Part shown: positions 49,548 to 59,833 of the stretch, piece after piece | Position numbering within the stretch: the first letter of the stretch is position 1 | Layout of the letters: each line of letters starts with the position of its first letter | DNA from: Hondaea fermentalgiana | Lineage: Eukaryota; Sar; Bigyra; Thraustochytrida; Thraustochytriidae | NCBI GenBank assembly: GCA_014084085.1 | Contig: NPFB01000075.1 | Coordinates: 611 to 64,610 of the forward strand | Reading direction: 5' to 3' | Length of the DNA: 64,000 nucleotides | Notes under the pieces: model-generated | Told to the model about the DNA's origin: nothing | Databases searched by the model: none | The model's input: only the letters and a program-made list of their open reading frames with translations | Translations under genes and position numbers: made by a program

Positions 49548-49562
49548 TCATTCTTTGGTGGG
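49527..49562. repeat. 18-bp tandem duplication across the MFSD1-like stop codon
   Basis: The unit ATGTCATTCTTTGGTGGG occurs twice without mismatch. The second copy encodes the last codons of the MFSD1-like gene plus its stop. The first copy repeats them downstream of the stop, untranslated. Confidence 0.9.
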
Positions 49563-51260
49563 ATCTTTGGAGGAGGATGATATCAGTGGAGCTGTCTCTA
49601 CGTCATCTTCATTGTGATAATGCAAAATGCGCGACGCTTGCCGGAGCATGTCGCGAGACTCAGTCTTGCGGCCGAAACAGTACGCGACATCCTCTTTGTC
49701 CAGAGTTGGCTCGGCCCGAGAGCCTCTTGCTTGGTTGAGAAGACCATGTGCAACACGAGCATCGTAAATGTTGAGGAGGGTGCCTGACACAATACCGACG
49801 GAAGCAAGAGATATGAACAGGTATTCCGCCGTGCGAAATGTCCCCGACGAAGCGTGAATGCCCGCGACGCCAAGTGGGACAATAGCGAGCGCAAGATTCT
49901 GTGCCGCCGTAACAACACCCATGGCCGTACCAACGTCACCAGGTGCAACGAGGGTAATTGATGGCCACAAGGTAGTGCAAAATATCGTGTAGCCAATTCC
50001 CTGGAGCACGAGCGGCACCACTGCATTCAAAGCGGTGAGAGCCAACAAAAGGTGTACAAATAGAATGGTCACAGCTGCACAAAGGATGAAGCTGGCGCGA
50101 TGCCCGATGCGATCCACGACAAAGGCAAGACATGGAACGCCCACAGCGCTGATTGCAAAGGGAACTCCCATGAGTACACTTGCGCGACTTTCGGCTGAGA
50201 CGTGCGCTGCACATGAGATTTGTCCATCAGCGCAACACTCGCCGCCGCAAATGCGCTCGATTAAAAAGGCACTGGCCACGTTGTTGAAGGGCATAATTGT
50301 CCCATAAATAGCCATGCACGACACCAAGAGCAACCAATATGAAGCTGGCCAACGTCGCAGGGAATGCCAGGTGTGAGCAATTGTAAGCTGCGGGCGTGTC
50401 GATGTGCCCGGGGAGGTCCCGGCACCAGCATCGGCGCCAGCAGAAGCAGCAGCAGCAGCAGCAGCGCGCGACGCTTGCAACTCCTCGCGGCGACGTTCGA
50501 GACGCAGCACATATGCCGCAGAAGGTAGGCACAGGCCAATAACGGCAATGCTCACGAGAAAGGACATGTGCACGCCTGCTCTGCGGGCCACCATTGGGCT
50601 AAGGACGTTCGTCGTCACTGATCCAAAGCGCGATATAGACAGCGATATTCCCATGGCCAAGGCAAGGTGTGGAGATCCATGGAACCAACTTGCCAGACAA
50701 GCCGATACGCTCACGCAAAGGGACTCTGCGCCGCTTCCGTATACGAAGCGGCCCAAGAGGACGAGGTTTTCAATCCGTGCAAAGACGCCGATCCAAACGA
50801 GGATCTGTCCGGCCATCAGAGTGCTTGAAAAGATGAGACTCATCCATGCTGGTCCAAACCGATCCACGAGCATGCCTCCGCCAAGGGGGATGATGATATT
50901 GGGTACCGAGTAAACGGAGTAGATGAGACCGAAAAAAGTATTGAAAGAAAGAGCGTGGCTTGAGCCGTTTGCAAATGAGGCTTCAAGCTGGTCGTGTAGG
51001 GCCGATGGTACGTCTGACGCGTAATAGCATGCGAAGAGCTGAAAGGCACCGAGGATCATGACGATCCAGGCGCTTCGCCGGCCATCTGCACCCAGCACAT
51101 CTTTGTGGTCGTCGAGATGTGCATCGTGCTTTACGTCGTAAATTTCGACAACGTCGAGTCCGAGGAGCGAGCGCTCCTCCTCCACCATGTCTATACCGCG
51201 TCGCCTGCGCACAGCGTCATGCTCTGCAAGGCCTTCGGGCGGCTCGGGCCGTGGCGCCAT
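49548..51260 (-). CDS. MFSD1: MFS transporter, MFSD1-like
   Basis: A 570-residue protein from the ATG at 51260. The cytosolic N-terminus holds an acidic dileucine signal, E28-x3-LL (EEERSLL), typical for sorting to lysosome-like compartments. Twelve hydrophobic helices follow, with LIYSVYSVPNIIIPLGGGMLVDRFG as the MFS helix 2-3 signature. The central loop has an Ala-rich run. Conserved MFSD1-like features include GRFVYGSGAESLCVSVSACLASWF and FNNVASAFLIERICGG. Animal MFSD1 exports dipeptides from lysosomes; the substrate here is inferred. The last codons are within an 18-bp tandem duplication. Confidence 0.85.
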   Translation of the reverse strand: MAPRPEPPEGLAEHDAVRRRRGIDMVEEERSLLGLDVVEIYDVKHDAHLDDHKDVLGADGRRSAWIVMILGAFQLFACYYASDVPSALHDQLEASFANGSSHALSFNTFFGLIYSVYSVPNIIIPLGGGMLVDRFGPAWMSLIFSSTLMAGQILVWIGVFARIENLVLLGRFVYGSGAESLCVSVSACLASWFHGSPHLALAMGISLSISRFGSVTTNVLSPMVARRAGVHMSFLVSIAVIGLCLPSAAYVLRLERRREELQASRAAAAAAASAGADAGAGTSPGTSTRPQLTIAHTWHSLRRWPASYWLLLVSCMAIYGTIMPFNNVASAFLIERICGGECCADGQISCAAHVSAESRASVLMGVPFAISAVGVPCLAFVVDRIGHRASFILCAAVTILFVHLLLALTALNAVVPLVLQGIGYTIFCTTLWPSITLVAPGDVGTAMGVVTAAQNLALAIVPLGVAGIHASSGTFRTAEYLFISLASVGIVSGTLLNIYDARVAHGLLNQARGSRAEPTLDKEDVAYCFGRKTESRDMLRQASRILHYHNEDDVETAPLISSSSKDPTKE

Positions 51261-52295
51261 CTTTGATCTCGTTGGTCGGTTGGCTTGCTTTTTCTTTTCG
51301 CACTCGACGAGGTTTCGCCGCCGTTGCCTTTGCAGTCCCGCCAGGTAGAGCGCGAGGACTTTGTTCCGCGGGCGCAGGACGGACGCCCCGCGCTGTCTGC
51401 CCCCGCTCGCGCCTGGACGCTCGCGCGCGCGCTCGCGCGGCTCCCGCGCTTGGGCCTTTGCAGGGAGGGCTGCGGCCTCACTGTCAATCTCTTCATTTGA
51501 AGAGACGGAGCGAGACGGAGAGACACACGCGTCGAGAGTGGGAGAACGGGAGAGAGATTGCGATTGGTTGGTGGCTTGGCCGGGCCCGAAAGGCCCGGCC
51601 AAGGCGGGAAGCTTTTCTTACGCGCCAGCCAGGCCTAGACTTCTAGTCTAGCCTAGTCTTCTGGCCAAGTCGCTGCTCATGGGCGAGGTCATTCATACTC
51701 CCGACTCGCGGTTTCGGTCATAGAAAGAGATTATTGGTCGTTTGGTTCATCACGAAAGTAGTAGCAAGGCAATGCTGCCCCTCAAATTTATTGTGAGAAT
51801 CCTTGCAGACGCGACGTCGTGCTTGTGAGCCTGATTTTATAATGCAGATGCTCGTTCATGATGGCTTCTTGCATTGATCCCGAAATCTCTTGGACGTTGA
51901 AGACGAGCTAGAACACACAAGCTCCATCCATCGACTCAGAACGAACGATAAAGTTATCAAACGATGCGCAAGCCCGCAAAACTCGCAAAGCTCAAAGTTC
52001 GCGTCATCTCGAAGTCCCCCCTCCATTCGCTCTCTCTTTTGCTGCTCCCTTTCATTGCCTTCTATTGCTCTCAAGTTGCTCTCACTGGCACAGCCAGTTC
52101 GGAAAAGTCCAAACGCAAACGGCTCGGGCGGGCGCGTGGACCAGGAGGGAGCACGAGGCGCGCAGCGTGCGGGCGGCGAGAGGAAAGACGGCGCCAACGC
52201 CGCGCTAGCCTCGCCTCTCGCTGCAGACCAGCCGTGGTGCGCGCAAGACAGTAGGGCGCGCCGCGCCCCTCGTAGGGGGGTGGGACTTGTGCGGC
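51261..52295. promoter_or_regulatory. Divergent region between MFSD1-like and two-helix protein genes
   Basis: About 1 kb. Contains a 12-bp-stem inverted repeat at 51575-51603, followed by a shorter one at 51635-51651. The rest is AT-rich around 51700-51900. No gene seen. Confidence 0.5.
51575..51603. repeat. GC-rich inverted repeat with 12-bp stem
   Basis: Arms CTTGGCCGGGCC and GGCCCGGCCAAG are perfect complements around a 5-nt loop (CGAAA). It sits about 315 nt upstream of the MFSD1-like ATG. A second smaller inverted repeat, CTAGAC-TTCTA-GTCTAG, is at 51635-51651. Either could form hairpins in DNA or in a 5' leader. Confidence 0.8.
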
Positions 52296-53215
52296 ATGTC
52301 CGAAACATCGCGCCCGCTCGAGGCCACAGACGTGCTGGCCAGGGCGGCGACAAATTGCGGCGACACGAGCATCATCTCGCGCGAACAGCGTATTCAAGTA
52401 AGTGTGCGCGACACAGGGTACAAAGGTTGCTGTTCATCTTTCTGTCTGGCGAACCTGATCATTGAAGACTGACGATGAAGAAATTCCCAACGCAGACATT
52501 TGTGCATCTCCTGCAAGACCGGGACACATCGTCCAAGAATGCTGATGAGCTCACCGAGCTAGCAGCAGCATGCGCGCTTCTCCTCGCTTCGGACACTCGC
52601 GTGATTCTCTCTGTAGCCCCTTCTGCCGTTGACTCCTTGCTCGATGTGCTCGAGAAAGAAGCAAATCGAGTGCCCATGCCGCTCGCACTAACGGCCACAG
52701 CTCTAGCGGAGGCCACAATGAGCGATGCCGAGGCTCTGAAGCGACAAAAACGAGCGCTCGACCTGGCGTGTGCCACTTGCAGCGCGGATTCTTTGTACGG
52801 CAAACAAAAGGCGTGGCACTCGCAGCTTCTTGCAACAACTCGCGTGTTGCGGGAAGAGATGATGCCCACTCGCGCCTCAAACACAATGGGAAGCCTTTGC
52901 TCACGCATTGTTAATGCCAAGCGGCTTCCGCAACGGCTGGCAATAGCGGCCGCGGCCATCATGTTTCTCGTGCTCGCACTTGTGTGCATCTGGGTCGTAT
53001 TTAAGACTGCTGCCAGCATGCTTGGTGCGGGCAATGGCGCCCGCCCACGCAGTCTTCGCGATGATGCGCCAAAAATTCTCCCTCTTCTCTTGCTCGTTGC
53101 ATACGTATCGGTAGTGTACAAGTCGTCGTCAAGCTCCATGCCACGAACGACTGCGAACAAGATCATTGCGGCGCTCTCGCGTAATGTTGTCGAGGCGCAC
53201 GCAGAGCTGCCATGA
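52296..53215 (+). CDS. Spliced two-helix membrane protein of unknown function
   Basis: Exon 1 52296-52397 (ATG, 34 codons), intron 52398-52495 (98 nt, GTAAGT donor, CAG acceptor), exon 2 52496-53215. The phase-0 join gives 273 residues. I do not recognise it. Residues 1-175 are mostly helical and Ala/Leu-rich with two Cys-containing patches. Hydrophobic segments lie at about 181-203 and 227-242, with a short basic loop between and a basic C-terminal tail. This suggests tail-anchored or two-pass topology. No motif indicates function. If unspliced, an in-frame ATG at 52475 would give a 246-residue form, but the exon 1 model with a consensus donor looks better. Confidence 0.6.
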
Positions 53216-53734
53216 TAATTGATGGACGGATTAAGCTGTCGGATGCGACTGCCTTTGGGTCTGTCTTTATAACACTGCGTGTGCTAAGGGAATGCACGGC
53301 ATGCATGTCTTCAGTGTGGAATCAACTGCCGAGCCAGAACAATGATGGCGTTGCGCGCGCCCCTCCTCCATTTTTCTTTTTTCTAACATCAGGGAGGAGC
53401 ATCTCTTTCCACAAAAGACGTGTGATGCATCCGTAGCGAGTCTGGGCATGAAAGAAGACGAACTTCAAATTTACGCTGAAGCACTCACTGGGCGTTTTTG
53501 GTCAAGGCGATGTGCGGGTCTCGCATCGCGTACAAAGGTTTCTATTTTGATATCTTTCAAATGATAGAACGTGTCTTGGACTATTTGGAGTTTTAAAACC
53601 TCTTTTTCACATGCGCACGCGCGCGCGCTTCATATCTTGCGCAAGGAGGGGGAAAAGGAGGAAGGGAGGGTGAAAGAGACCTGGACAAAGTTCGTGTAGT
53701 TACAGGGCAGGGATCGAGGTTCAAGGCCAAGATC
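53216..53734. other. Convergent intergenic region
   Basis: 519 nt between two stops. AT-rich patches alternate with a GGGAGG-rich run near 53645-53670. No gene seen. Confidence 0.5.
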
Positions 53735-55099
53735 TCATTGCGGGAAGGGTTGCTCAAGACGATGCGTGGGGCCCTCGTCGCACGTAAGCATGCCGCCGTT
53801 GTGCTCCTGATCATACTTGCGGAGCGCCTCGCCAAGACGAAGCATGGCGTTGTCCATGTCGCTTTGCGAGGCGAGCGAAAAGGAGAGTCGCGCAAACGGA
53901 AGATCCTTGCCCGAGGGGGAAAATTCGTGCCCGGCCACGACAAGAATGCCAGAGTCGTGCACGAGGCGCCTGACAAATTCACGCGTGCTCCGCAAGCCCT
54001 CAAAATTGAGCCAGATGAACATGCCAGCATCGGGAACGGCGAGGCGCACCATGTTGCTTGGCAAGTGAGAGGAAATGCTCTCGACAAGGTCGTCGCGGCG
54101 TTCCCGGTAGAAACCGGCGACCTTGCGCACGTGCTCGGTGAAGCCGCGAATGCCCCACTGCTGCAGAATGCCCAAGAGGATGCTCTGCGAGACTCCGCTG
54201 GCATGCAGATCTGTGACCTGCTGGTGAAGAACAACGCGGTTGACAATCTCCTTGGGGCCGGTCATGAAACCGAGACGAAAGCCAGCCGAGATAACCTTGG
54301 AAAAGCTGTCAAAGCGCACAACGCGCTCGTCAACGTCCATCGAGTACAGCGAAGGGATCCAGTCGGCCTCATCCCGAAATTGCAAAAAGTAATACGGGTC
54401 GTCTTCAAGGATGAGAAGATCGTGCTTGCAGGCAATCGCGTAAAGCTCACGGCGGCGCTCGAGGCTGAGCGAGATGCCCGTTGGGTTCGAGCCCGTGGGG
54501 ATCACATAGAGCACCTTGGGCTTGGCCTCGAGCGGATGGTCCTGGGCCCAGTTGGTGAGCAAGGTGTCCATGGCAGAGGGCACGAGGCCCTGGCTGTCAG
54601 TTTTCACACCAACAACGTTGCAGCCATACGGCTTGAGAAAGTTGAGTGTGCCCGCGTACACGGCCTCCTCAACGAGAATAGAGTCGGTGGTTTCCACCAG
54701 ACACTCGATCGTCTTTGTCAAGGCGTCCTGGCTTCCGGTGGACATAAAAATTTCTCTGTTCTCGCGAATGCTCTGCGGGGGCGCGTGAAAATGGTCTTGA
54801 AAGTCCTCCAAAAACGCGCGGAGTGCCGGGAGACCAGCCGATGGCGTGTACTGGAGCATCTCTGGGACGTTGTCAATTTTGATGCTGACGTTTTGGCCGT
54901 CTTCGCCACGCATCGAGAATGAGAGCTCGGTCAGCGGAAAGGTATCCGGGTTGGGCATACCACCGCCCAGACTGATGGCGCCCGGCTTGGACATGAGGTT
55001 CATGAGCGCCCGAATAGCCGACGGTTCTCTGGCACGGCTGCGTTTCGTCAGGAAGCGGTCGTACCTGCCCACCGCGTTGTCCCCCATGGTCATCGACAT
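53735..55099 (-). CDS. AADAT: Aminotransferase class I, kynurenine/alpha-aminoadipate type
   Basis: A 454-residue PLP enzyme from the ATG at 55099. Fold-type I hallmarks: ISLGGGMPNPDTFP substrate strand, YTPSAGLPALRAFL, TGSQDAL, IPTGSNPTGISLS, LEDDPYYFLQF, and the Schiff-base Lys268 in DSFSKVISAGFRLGF. The SFSKV..AGFRLGF context and overall length fit the AADAT/KAT II group. That group transaminates kynurenine or 2-aminoadipate and acts in tryptophan and lysine breakdown. Lack of an obvious presequence argues for a cytosolic form. A bacterial-type LysN-like or multiple-substrate aminotransferase is an alternative. Confidence 0.88.
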   Translation of the reverse strand: MSMTMGDNAVGRYDRFLTKRSRAREPSAIRALMNLMSKPGAISLGGGMPNPDTFPLTELSFSMRGEDGQNVSIKIDNVPEMLQYTPSAGLPALRAFLEDFQDHFHAPPQSIRENREIFMSTGSQDALTKTIECLVETTDSILVEEAVYAGTLNFLKPYGCNVVGVKTDSQGLVPSAMDTLLTNWAQDHPLEAKPKVLYVIPTGSNPTGISLSLERRRELYAIACKHDLLILEDDPYYFLQFRDEADWIPSLYSMDVDERVVRFDSFSKVISAGFRLGFMTGPKEIVNRVVLHQQVTDLHASGVSQSILLGILQQWGIRGFTEHVRKVAGFYRERRDDLVESISSHLPSNMVRLAVPDAGMFIWLNFEGLRSTREFVRRLVHDSGILVVAGHEFSPSGKDLPFARLSFSLASQSDMDNAMLRLGEALRKYDQEHNGGMLTCDEGPTHRLEQPFPQ

Positions 55100-56287
55100 T
55101 GTCTTTCTCTGGCTTCTGGTGATCGATCAATCGATCTATCTACTATAGTCTCTATCTTCTTCGTTTCCTACTACGTGCAAGAAACAACGAGATCGTGATT
55201 TGCCGCTCCCTCTCCTGGTCCCATTCCCGTGTGCTGCCCTTCATCACTGCAATCCCTGACAACTTACTACACCTCGACCACGTGGCCGGTCAGCTGTCGC
55301 AGTTGCCGCCGCGCACAAAACTCCGAGCCGTCGAAGCGCCCAACGCTCGCTCGCAGTGTAGACATTGTTCATTGCAAGTGCAGCATTCTCGGATCCTCGG
55401 TCGCTTTCCTTGCTTGGCCTTGCCTCGCTTTATTATGCGGTCATGACGCGCATTGCGCGAAGTAGGACCGTTTGGAAGGAAGAGTCCGAGTCCTGCCGGT
55501 GCGAGCGCGGCGCGGCGAGCGACGGTGACCGTTCCTGCAACGCGCGACGTGCCAGTGGTGCGGCACACTCCGCCCCTGCCCTGCCGAGCGAGCGAGCGAT
55601 CGAGCGAGCCAAGAGCACCGCAGCCGCCTGCCGGGGAATCCCTCCTTCGTAAGCTCGCCTGCAAGCTACTGCGAGCAGCTGCAGTTGCGGCGCGTGCTAG
55701 TTAGAATAGTATACTAGTGAATGCGCAGTGTGTACGCGAGCAGCAGCTGCAGCAGCAGCAGCAGCGGCGGCGCTTTATCGTAGCGTCGCCGAGACCGCGA
55801 TGGAGGAAGCCGCTCGAGAGAGAGCAGGGCAAGAGCTGCTGCTGCTATAGCTGCCTGTCACGGCATTGTGCATCGTGCCGCGGTCCATTTTCCTGGGCGC
55901 GAAGGATGAGAGTTCACGGCCGCGGCCGACTGAATCGCCGGCAGTATGGATAGGCCTAGCTAGACCAGTAGTAATAACAGGGAGACGAAGGGGATGCCAG
56001 TGGGCAGCGCCGTTGCGTGAACGAGCGCCGGCGGGCAGCGATGTAGGCTATACTGCTTTATCTACTCTACACAGCAGACATTATGGGGGAGGTTTGCACG
56101 CAGGGACGAACAATGGAATCTGAGCCCGTCCGTGAGCTTGACCTAGACCTGGGCCTAGGATTTTTTGGCGTTGGCGCAGGTGTCTTTACTCATTCATTCA
56201 TCATGTTATGTATTCAAGTTTCATGCTATAAGCAGCGGTCGCTGACGAGCGCATTGCAGGAGACGACACCCTTTGGTAGTTAGGAAG
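55100..56287. promoter_or_regulatory. Intergenic, upstream of aminotransferase gene
   Basis: 1188 nt between two minus-strand genes. Contains a CAG/CTG-rich short stretch (about 55741-55767) and a perfect TAGGCCTA at 55951-55958. No gene that I can support. Confidence 0.45.
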
Positions 56288-57778
56288 TTAGACCATCTGA
56301 ATGGTACGGCCGCCGGTCGAAGAGGTGCCAGAAGGGCGCGCCGTCGAAGCAGAAGCATTTGATGAAAAATCGCGATTGGTGAGAATGGCAGGCGCAACGA
56401 TGGTCCACAAGTAGAGCAAGATCGTGATCCACTGCGCGCCAATGCGCAGCCACATCTGGCCCTTTTCGTTGGTGGTCTCAGCCTGTGCCGCGCCCCAGTT
56501 CGTGAGGACCATGGACAAGTAAAAGGTGGAGACTACCATGGCCAAGTGGAAAGCAATGACCATGAGACGGTCGCTGGGGCCAGGTGCCTTGGCCGCTGCC
56601 GGTTGCGAGCCCTGCTCGCGCTGCATATCGGCGGCCGTGCGACCCTCACCAACCTCGTAAAGGCCGCCGTGGACGGGGGGGGCGCCCGCAGCACTCTTGC
56701 CAAGCTCCTCGCCTTGGGCCTCGGGAATACCCTTGCTACCGTGCATAATCGACGCCATGGAGGCCGAGCTCTGGTTGGCACCCCACGCCAAGCTAATGGC
56801 CATAATGACAACACCCACGCCGATGGCGCCATTGGATTCTGGGCCGTCGAAAGTACCCTTTCTGCAAACCGGATCAGGATTGGCCTCCAGTGCCGCCCAG
56901 GCAAGATACGTAATGTATGCCGAAATAACGCCGGCGGGCAGAGCGGCGCCAGGTTCCTCGGAGAAGCGGTCACGAAAGAGTGTCAGACCTGTCAAGACGA
57001 TGACGGCGAGAAGCGTGATGGTCGTCACGGCAGGGCCAATGCTGCAGGCTGAGAATTCCATGTACAGGACGACAATGCCGACGAAAACGCACGCAAAAAG
57101 GCCAACGACACTTGCGACAATGAGAGAAAGCCACAGCTTTTCATTGGCATCAGGTGCCTCCGCGTTGGCGACCCACTTGTCGTTCCAATCGTACGCAAAG
57201 CCGATCATGAGCAGGACTTGCATGAACAAGAAGAGAACCGAAAAGACACGCGCAGTCCATACGTAGCCCTCAATGTCAAAGATATCCTGGTCCATGAGTA
57301 CAAAGCCGATGATGGCGCCGGCCTGCAAGATCAGTTTCCAGAGCCAGAATCCACGATGAAAGGCAGTTCCGCAGAGCGACAAGAGCACGTGCAGAGCAAA
57401 AAAGCTCGCCGTTGCAGCTCCCACGCGGTACACGGCTTCGTCGCCCATGCAGTAGGCGTAGACGCCTTCGGTCCCGGTTCCATTGAGGGCGTCGAGATTG
57501 ACTTGGTTGGTGCTGTTGCTGCAGCCGAGCTCGTACGAGTAGTACCCTGCGATTTCAATGTCCCAATTCCAGTCGTCTGCACTGTACTTGAGCACAACGC
57601 AGAGAAAGACAACCGCGAGGAGATCCAGGAGGTACATGAATTTGGCCACGCGCGAGGAGATACCTCCGGCGGCCGAAGTAGCTACCGAGATGCAGCACCC
57701 CAGACACGAGCACGCGCAGCTCAGTCCAGTGCACGTGCAGCACAAGGCCATCGACATGGCCGACATGATCGCCCCCAT
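56288..57778 (-). CDS. SERINC family (serine incorporator) membrane protein
   Basis: A 496-residue protein from the ATG at 57778. The N-terminus has the family's Cys-rich run (CCTCTGLSCACSCLGCC). About ten or eleven hydrophobic helices follow. Matches include the CMGDEAVYRVGAATASFFALHVLLS region, FHRGFWLWKLILQ, and SNGAIGVGVVIMAISLAWGANQSS. SERINC proteins sit in endomembranes and the plasma membrane and affect phospholipid distribution. A Gln/Gly/Ala-rich loop (about 350-400) is longer than usual. The single conserved C-terminal helix pair ends in an unstructured tail. Confidence 0.9.
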   Translation of the reverse strand: MGAIMSAMSMALCCTCTGLSCACSCLGCCISVATSAAGGISSRVAKFMYLLDLLAVVFLCVVLKYSADDWNWDIEIAGYYSYELGCSNSTNQVNLDALNGTGTEGVYAYCMGDEAVYRVGAATASFFALHVLLSLCGTAFHRGFWLWKLILQAGAIIGFVLMDQDIFDIEGYVWTARVFSVLFLFMQVLLMIGFAYDWNDKWVANAEAPDANEKLWLSLIVASVVGLFACVFVGIVVLYMEFSACSIGPAVTTITLLAVIVLTGLTLFRDRFSEEPGAALPAGVISAYITYLAWAALEANPDPVCRKGTFDGPESNGAIGVGVVIMAISLAWGANQSSASMASIMHGSKGIPEAQGEELGKSAAGAPPVHGGLYEVGEGRTAADMQREQGSQPAAAKAPGPSDRLMVIAFHLAMVVSTFYLSMVLTNWGAAQAETTNEKGQMWLRIGAQWITILLYLWTIVAPAILTNRDFSSNASASTARPSGTSSTGGRTIQMV

Positions 57779-59156
57779 CCTGCTCGCCGGCTACCCTTCC
57801 CTTCCCTGCCCTTCCCTTCCCTGCCCCTCGCTTCGCTCTCCTGCTCCGACGAGGTGCTGCGAGTTGACTTGCGTTTCCCCTTTGCTCGTTCGCCCGAGGT
57901 GCCAGAAGAGGCCGCGGCGTGCTTGCTCGCTTTCCGCTTTCCGCTTTTGACCCCCTTCCTCGTGCCGATCGAGGCAGGTGCGCTGCCGCCGCCCGCCGCG
58001 CCGACCCGATCGGCCGAGCGTCGCACGCGACTCCGACGCTGGCGCGCTCGCGCTCCGGCTCCCGGGCCTGGCCCGAGCGCTGCCGCGGAGCGCGGCCGGG
58101 GGCACGGTCTCGGGGCCCGCGCCGGCCGGAGAGCGCGACGCCAACAAGCCAGCCAGCCAGCTGAGCGGCGCGTGTGACCGGTCAGGCCAACGCGGTAGGA
58201 GTACTCTAGGCGATGCTAGGCCTGACGCGTAACTAAAGAGCGTTATGAAGAAGAGGCAGCGTGAGAGCGGCCGGGGAAAGAGACAGCGAGACATGGGCGA
58301 CCTGCGCAAGGTCGTGCTCAAGATGCGCGGCGTCGGCGACGTGGCGGCGGGAGGGCACAGAGGCACGCACGCATGCAGGCAGGCAGGCGGCGACGCGCTG
58401 GCGAGAGGCTCGGGGCGGGCGGGCGATCGTCTCGGGCCACGTTGGGGCGGAGTGGTGCACGCACGAGGCGTGGGTCGTGGAGAGTGAACCGTTCGACGAG
58501 CTGGCTGGAGAACTGTAGATAAAAGTGAGGAGAGCTCACTCTTTAGGAAATTGGGAGAGCGCAACTTGTGGGACAGGGAGAACTGGATGGGTCGAAAAGA
58601 CGGGCGTGGGCTGTGTTTGCGTGCATGTGCGGGTGCGTGTTGGGGACGTGGCTGCAAGCTGAGTATGTCAAGGATAGCATTTCGTGATACGGAGAACATT
58701 TGATGAATCGAAAACACGTTCGGTCGTCGGCTTGGTTTGCGCGCCTTATGTTAATGCGTGCATTTGTTTGTGCGTGCGTGCTATGAAGCGACTTTAAGCT
58801 GGGCATGCCAGGGAGAACATTTCTTTAAAATTGACCGTCTCTGACTTAGCCCATCCCCATCCACCGGCCAGTCACTGAGAACGATCGTGCACACTGGACT
58901 CTGAAGGACGCGCCTCAACGCGGAACGTGCGGCCGCATTGCGGCCCATTGACAACGTTGTCTTTGCGTGCATGTTAAAATAAAAAAAACCAATGTAAATG
59001 TGAGATTATCCGGGCAGATGATGTGAAAGAAGTACCGTCGAAGGAACTGGTTGTGCCGAAAGGAGTGGCTCGTCGGTGAAAGGAGCGCTATTGCCCAGAT
59101 GTAGAATGAACGCGATTAAACTTTCACGTTGGCCGCATTGAAGTTTGCTTCCACTC

Positions 59157-59196
59157 ATTCATTCATTCATTCATTCATTCATTCATTCATTCATTC
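59157..59196. repeat. (ATTC)10 microsatellite
   Basis: Ten perfect ATTC units, followed by ATTT and one more ATTC. Confidence 0.92.
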
Positions 59197-59290
59197 ATTT
59201 ATTCGCTCGATTGATCATCTGCCACCTTGCCTTCAGCTGGCTGGTCAGATGACCTCGTAGCGCAACTGTTCACCACTGGTCGCCAGCCAG

Positions 59291-59291
<1 letters not shown>

Positions 59292-59345
<54 letters not shown>
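59292..59345. repeat. (CAG)18 microsatellite
   Basis: Eighteen perfect CAG units, then TAGCAGCAG. It is not in a supported coding frame. Confidence 0.92.
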
Positions 59346-59348
<3 letters not shown>

Positions 59349-59530
59349 CAGCAGGTTCTCGCTGTCTTCAAGACAACTAAAACAAACAGGCAAGGCAACC
59401 CCGTTTCGAAAAAAACAACTTGAACCCGAAGGTGACAAGTAGAGCAAGAAAACTTCGCTGTTCTTCTACCGGCCGCGACGCAGAGCGCGCTCGCTGCGCG
59501 CCCTCGCCGCGGCAGACCCGACCTAGCTGA

Positions 59531-59570
<40 letters not shown>
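59531..59570. repeat. (CCTG)10 microsatellite
   Basis: Ten perfect CCTG units about 260 nt before the RNR start codon. A CTCGC-rich pentamer run follows at about 59604-59632. Confidence 0.92.
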
Positions 59571-59833
59571 GGACGCGCCACGCGCCGCGCCGCGACGAGA
59601 CTCGCCTCGCCTCGCCTCGCCTCGCCTTGCCTCTCGCCGGCCCGACTCCCGCTCGCCGGGGACGAGGGCGCGGGCGCAGACGCCGAGCTAACGACCGGCG
59701 AATCCATCCCTCTCTCCCTCCTCGGATCCTTGGGCGAGAGCGCCTCGAGACACGGCGGAGCAAAGCACCAAGCAAAGCGCCTACTCTCTCGTGGCGGCGG
59801 CTCGCGGCAGAGGAGCGAGCGAGCGGGAGCGCG

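Larger units (their letters stand above)
57779..59833. promoter_or_regulatory. Large repeat-rich divergent region upstream of SERINC and class II RNR
   Basis: About 2.05 kb. The RNR-proximal 700 nt hold a series of different microsatellites: (ATTC)10 at 59157-59196, (CAG)18 at 59292-59345, (CCTG)10 at 59531-59570, and a CTCGC-rich run at about 59604-59632. Long frames here begin with non-ATG codons and only translate the repeats or Arg/Ala-rich sequence, so I see no gene. Confidence 0.6.

Noticed and set aside
53738..54922. Plus-strand frame of 394 codons
   Set aside because: Complement of the aminotransferase gene, whose PLP-lysine motif and other signatures settle the strand.
57791..58717. 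Minus-strand frame of 308 codons upstream of SERINC
   Set aside because: Composition is Arg/Ser/Pro/Ala-rich with no family motif, it lies in repeat-like GC-rich promoter sequence, and it would crowd the SERINC start. Best seen as a chance open frame.
59227..59442. Frame translating (CAG)18 as poly-Ser
   Set aside because: It opens with TTG rather than ATG and encodes only the repeat plus short unmatched flanks. The long poly-Leu antisense frame is equally unsupported.
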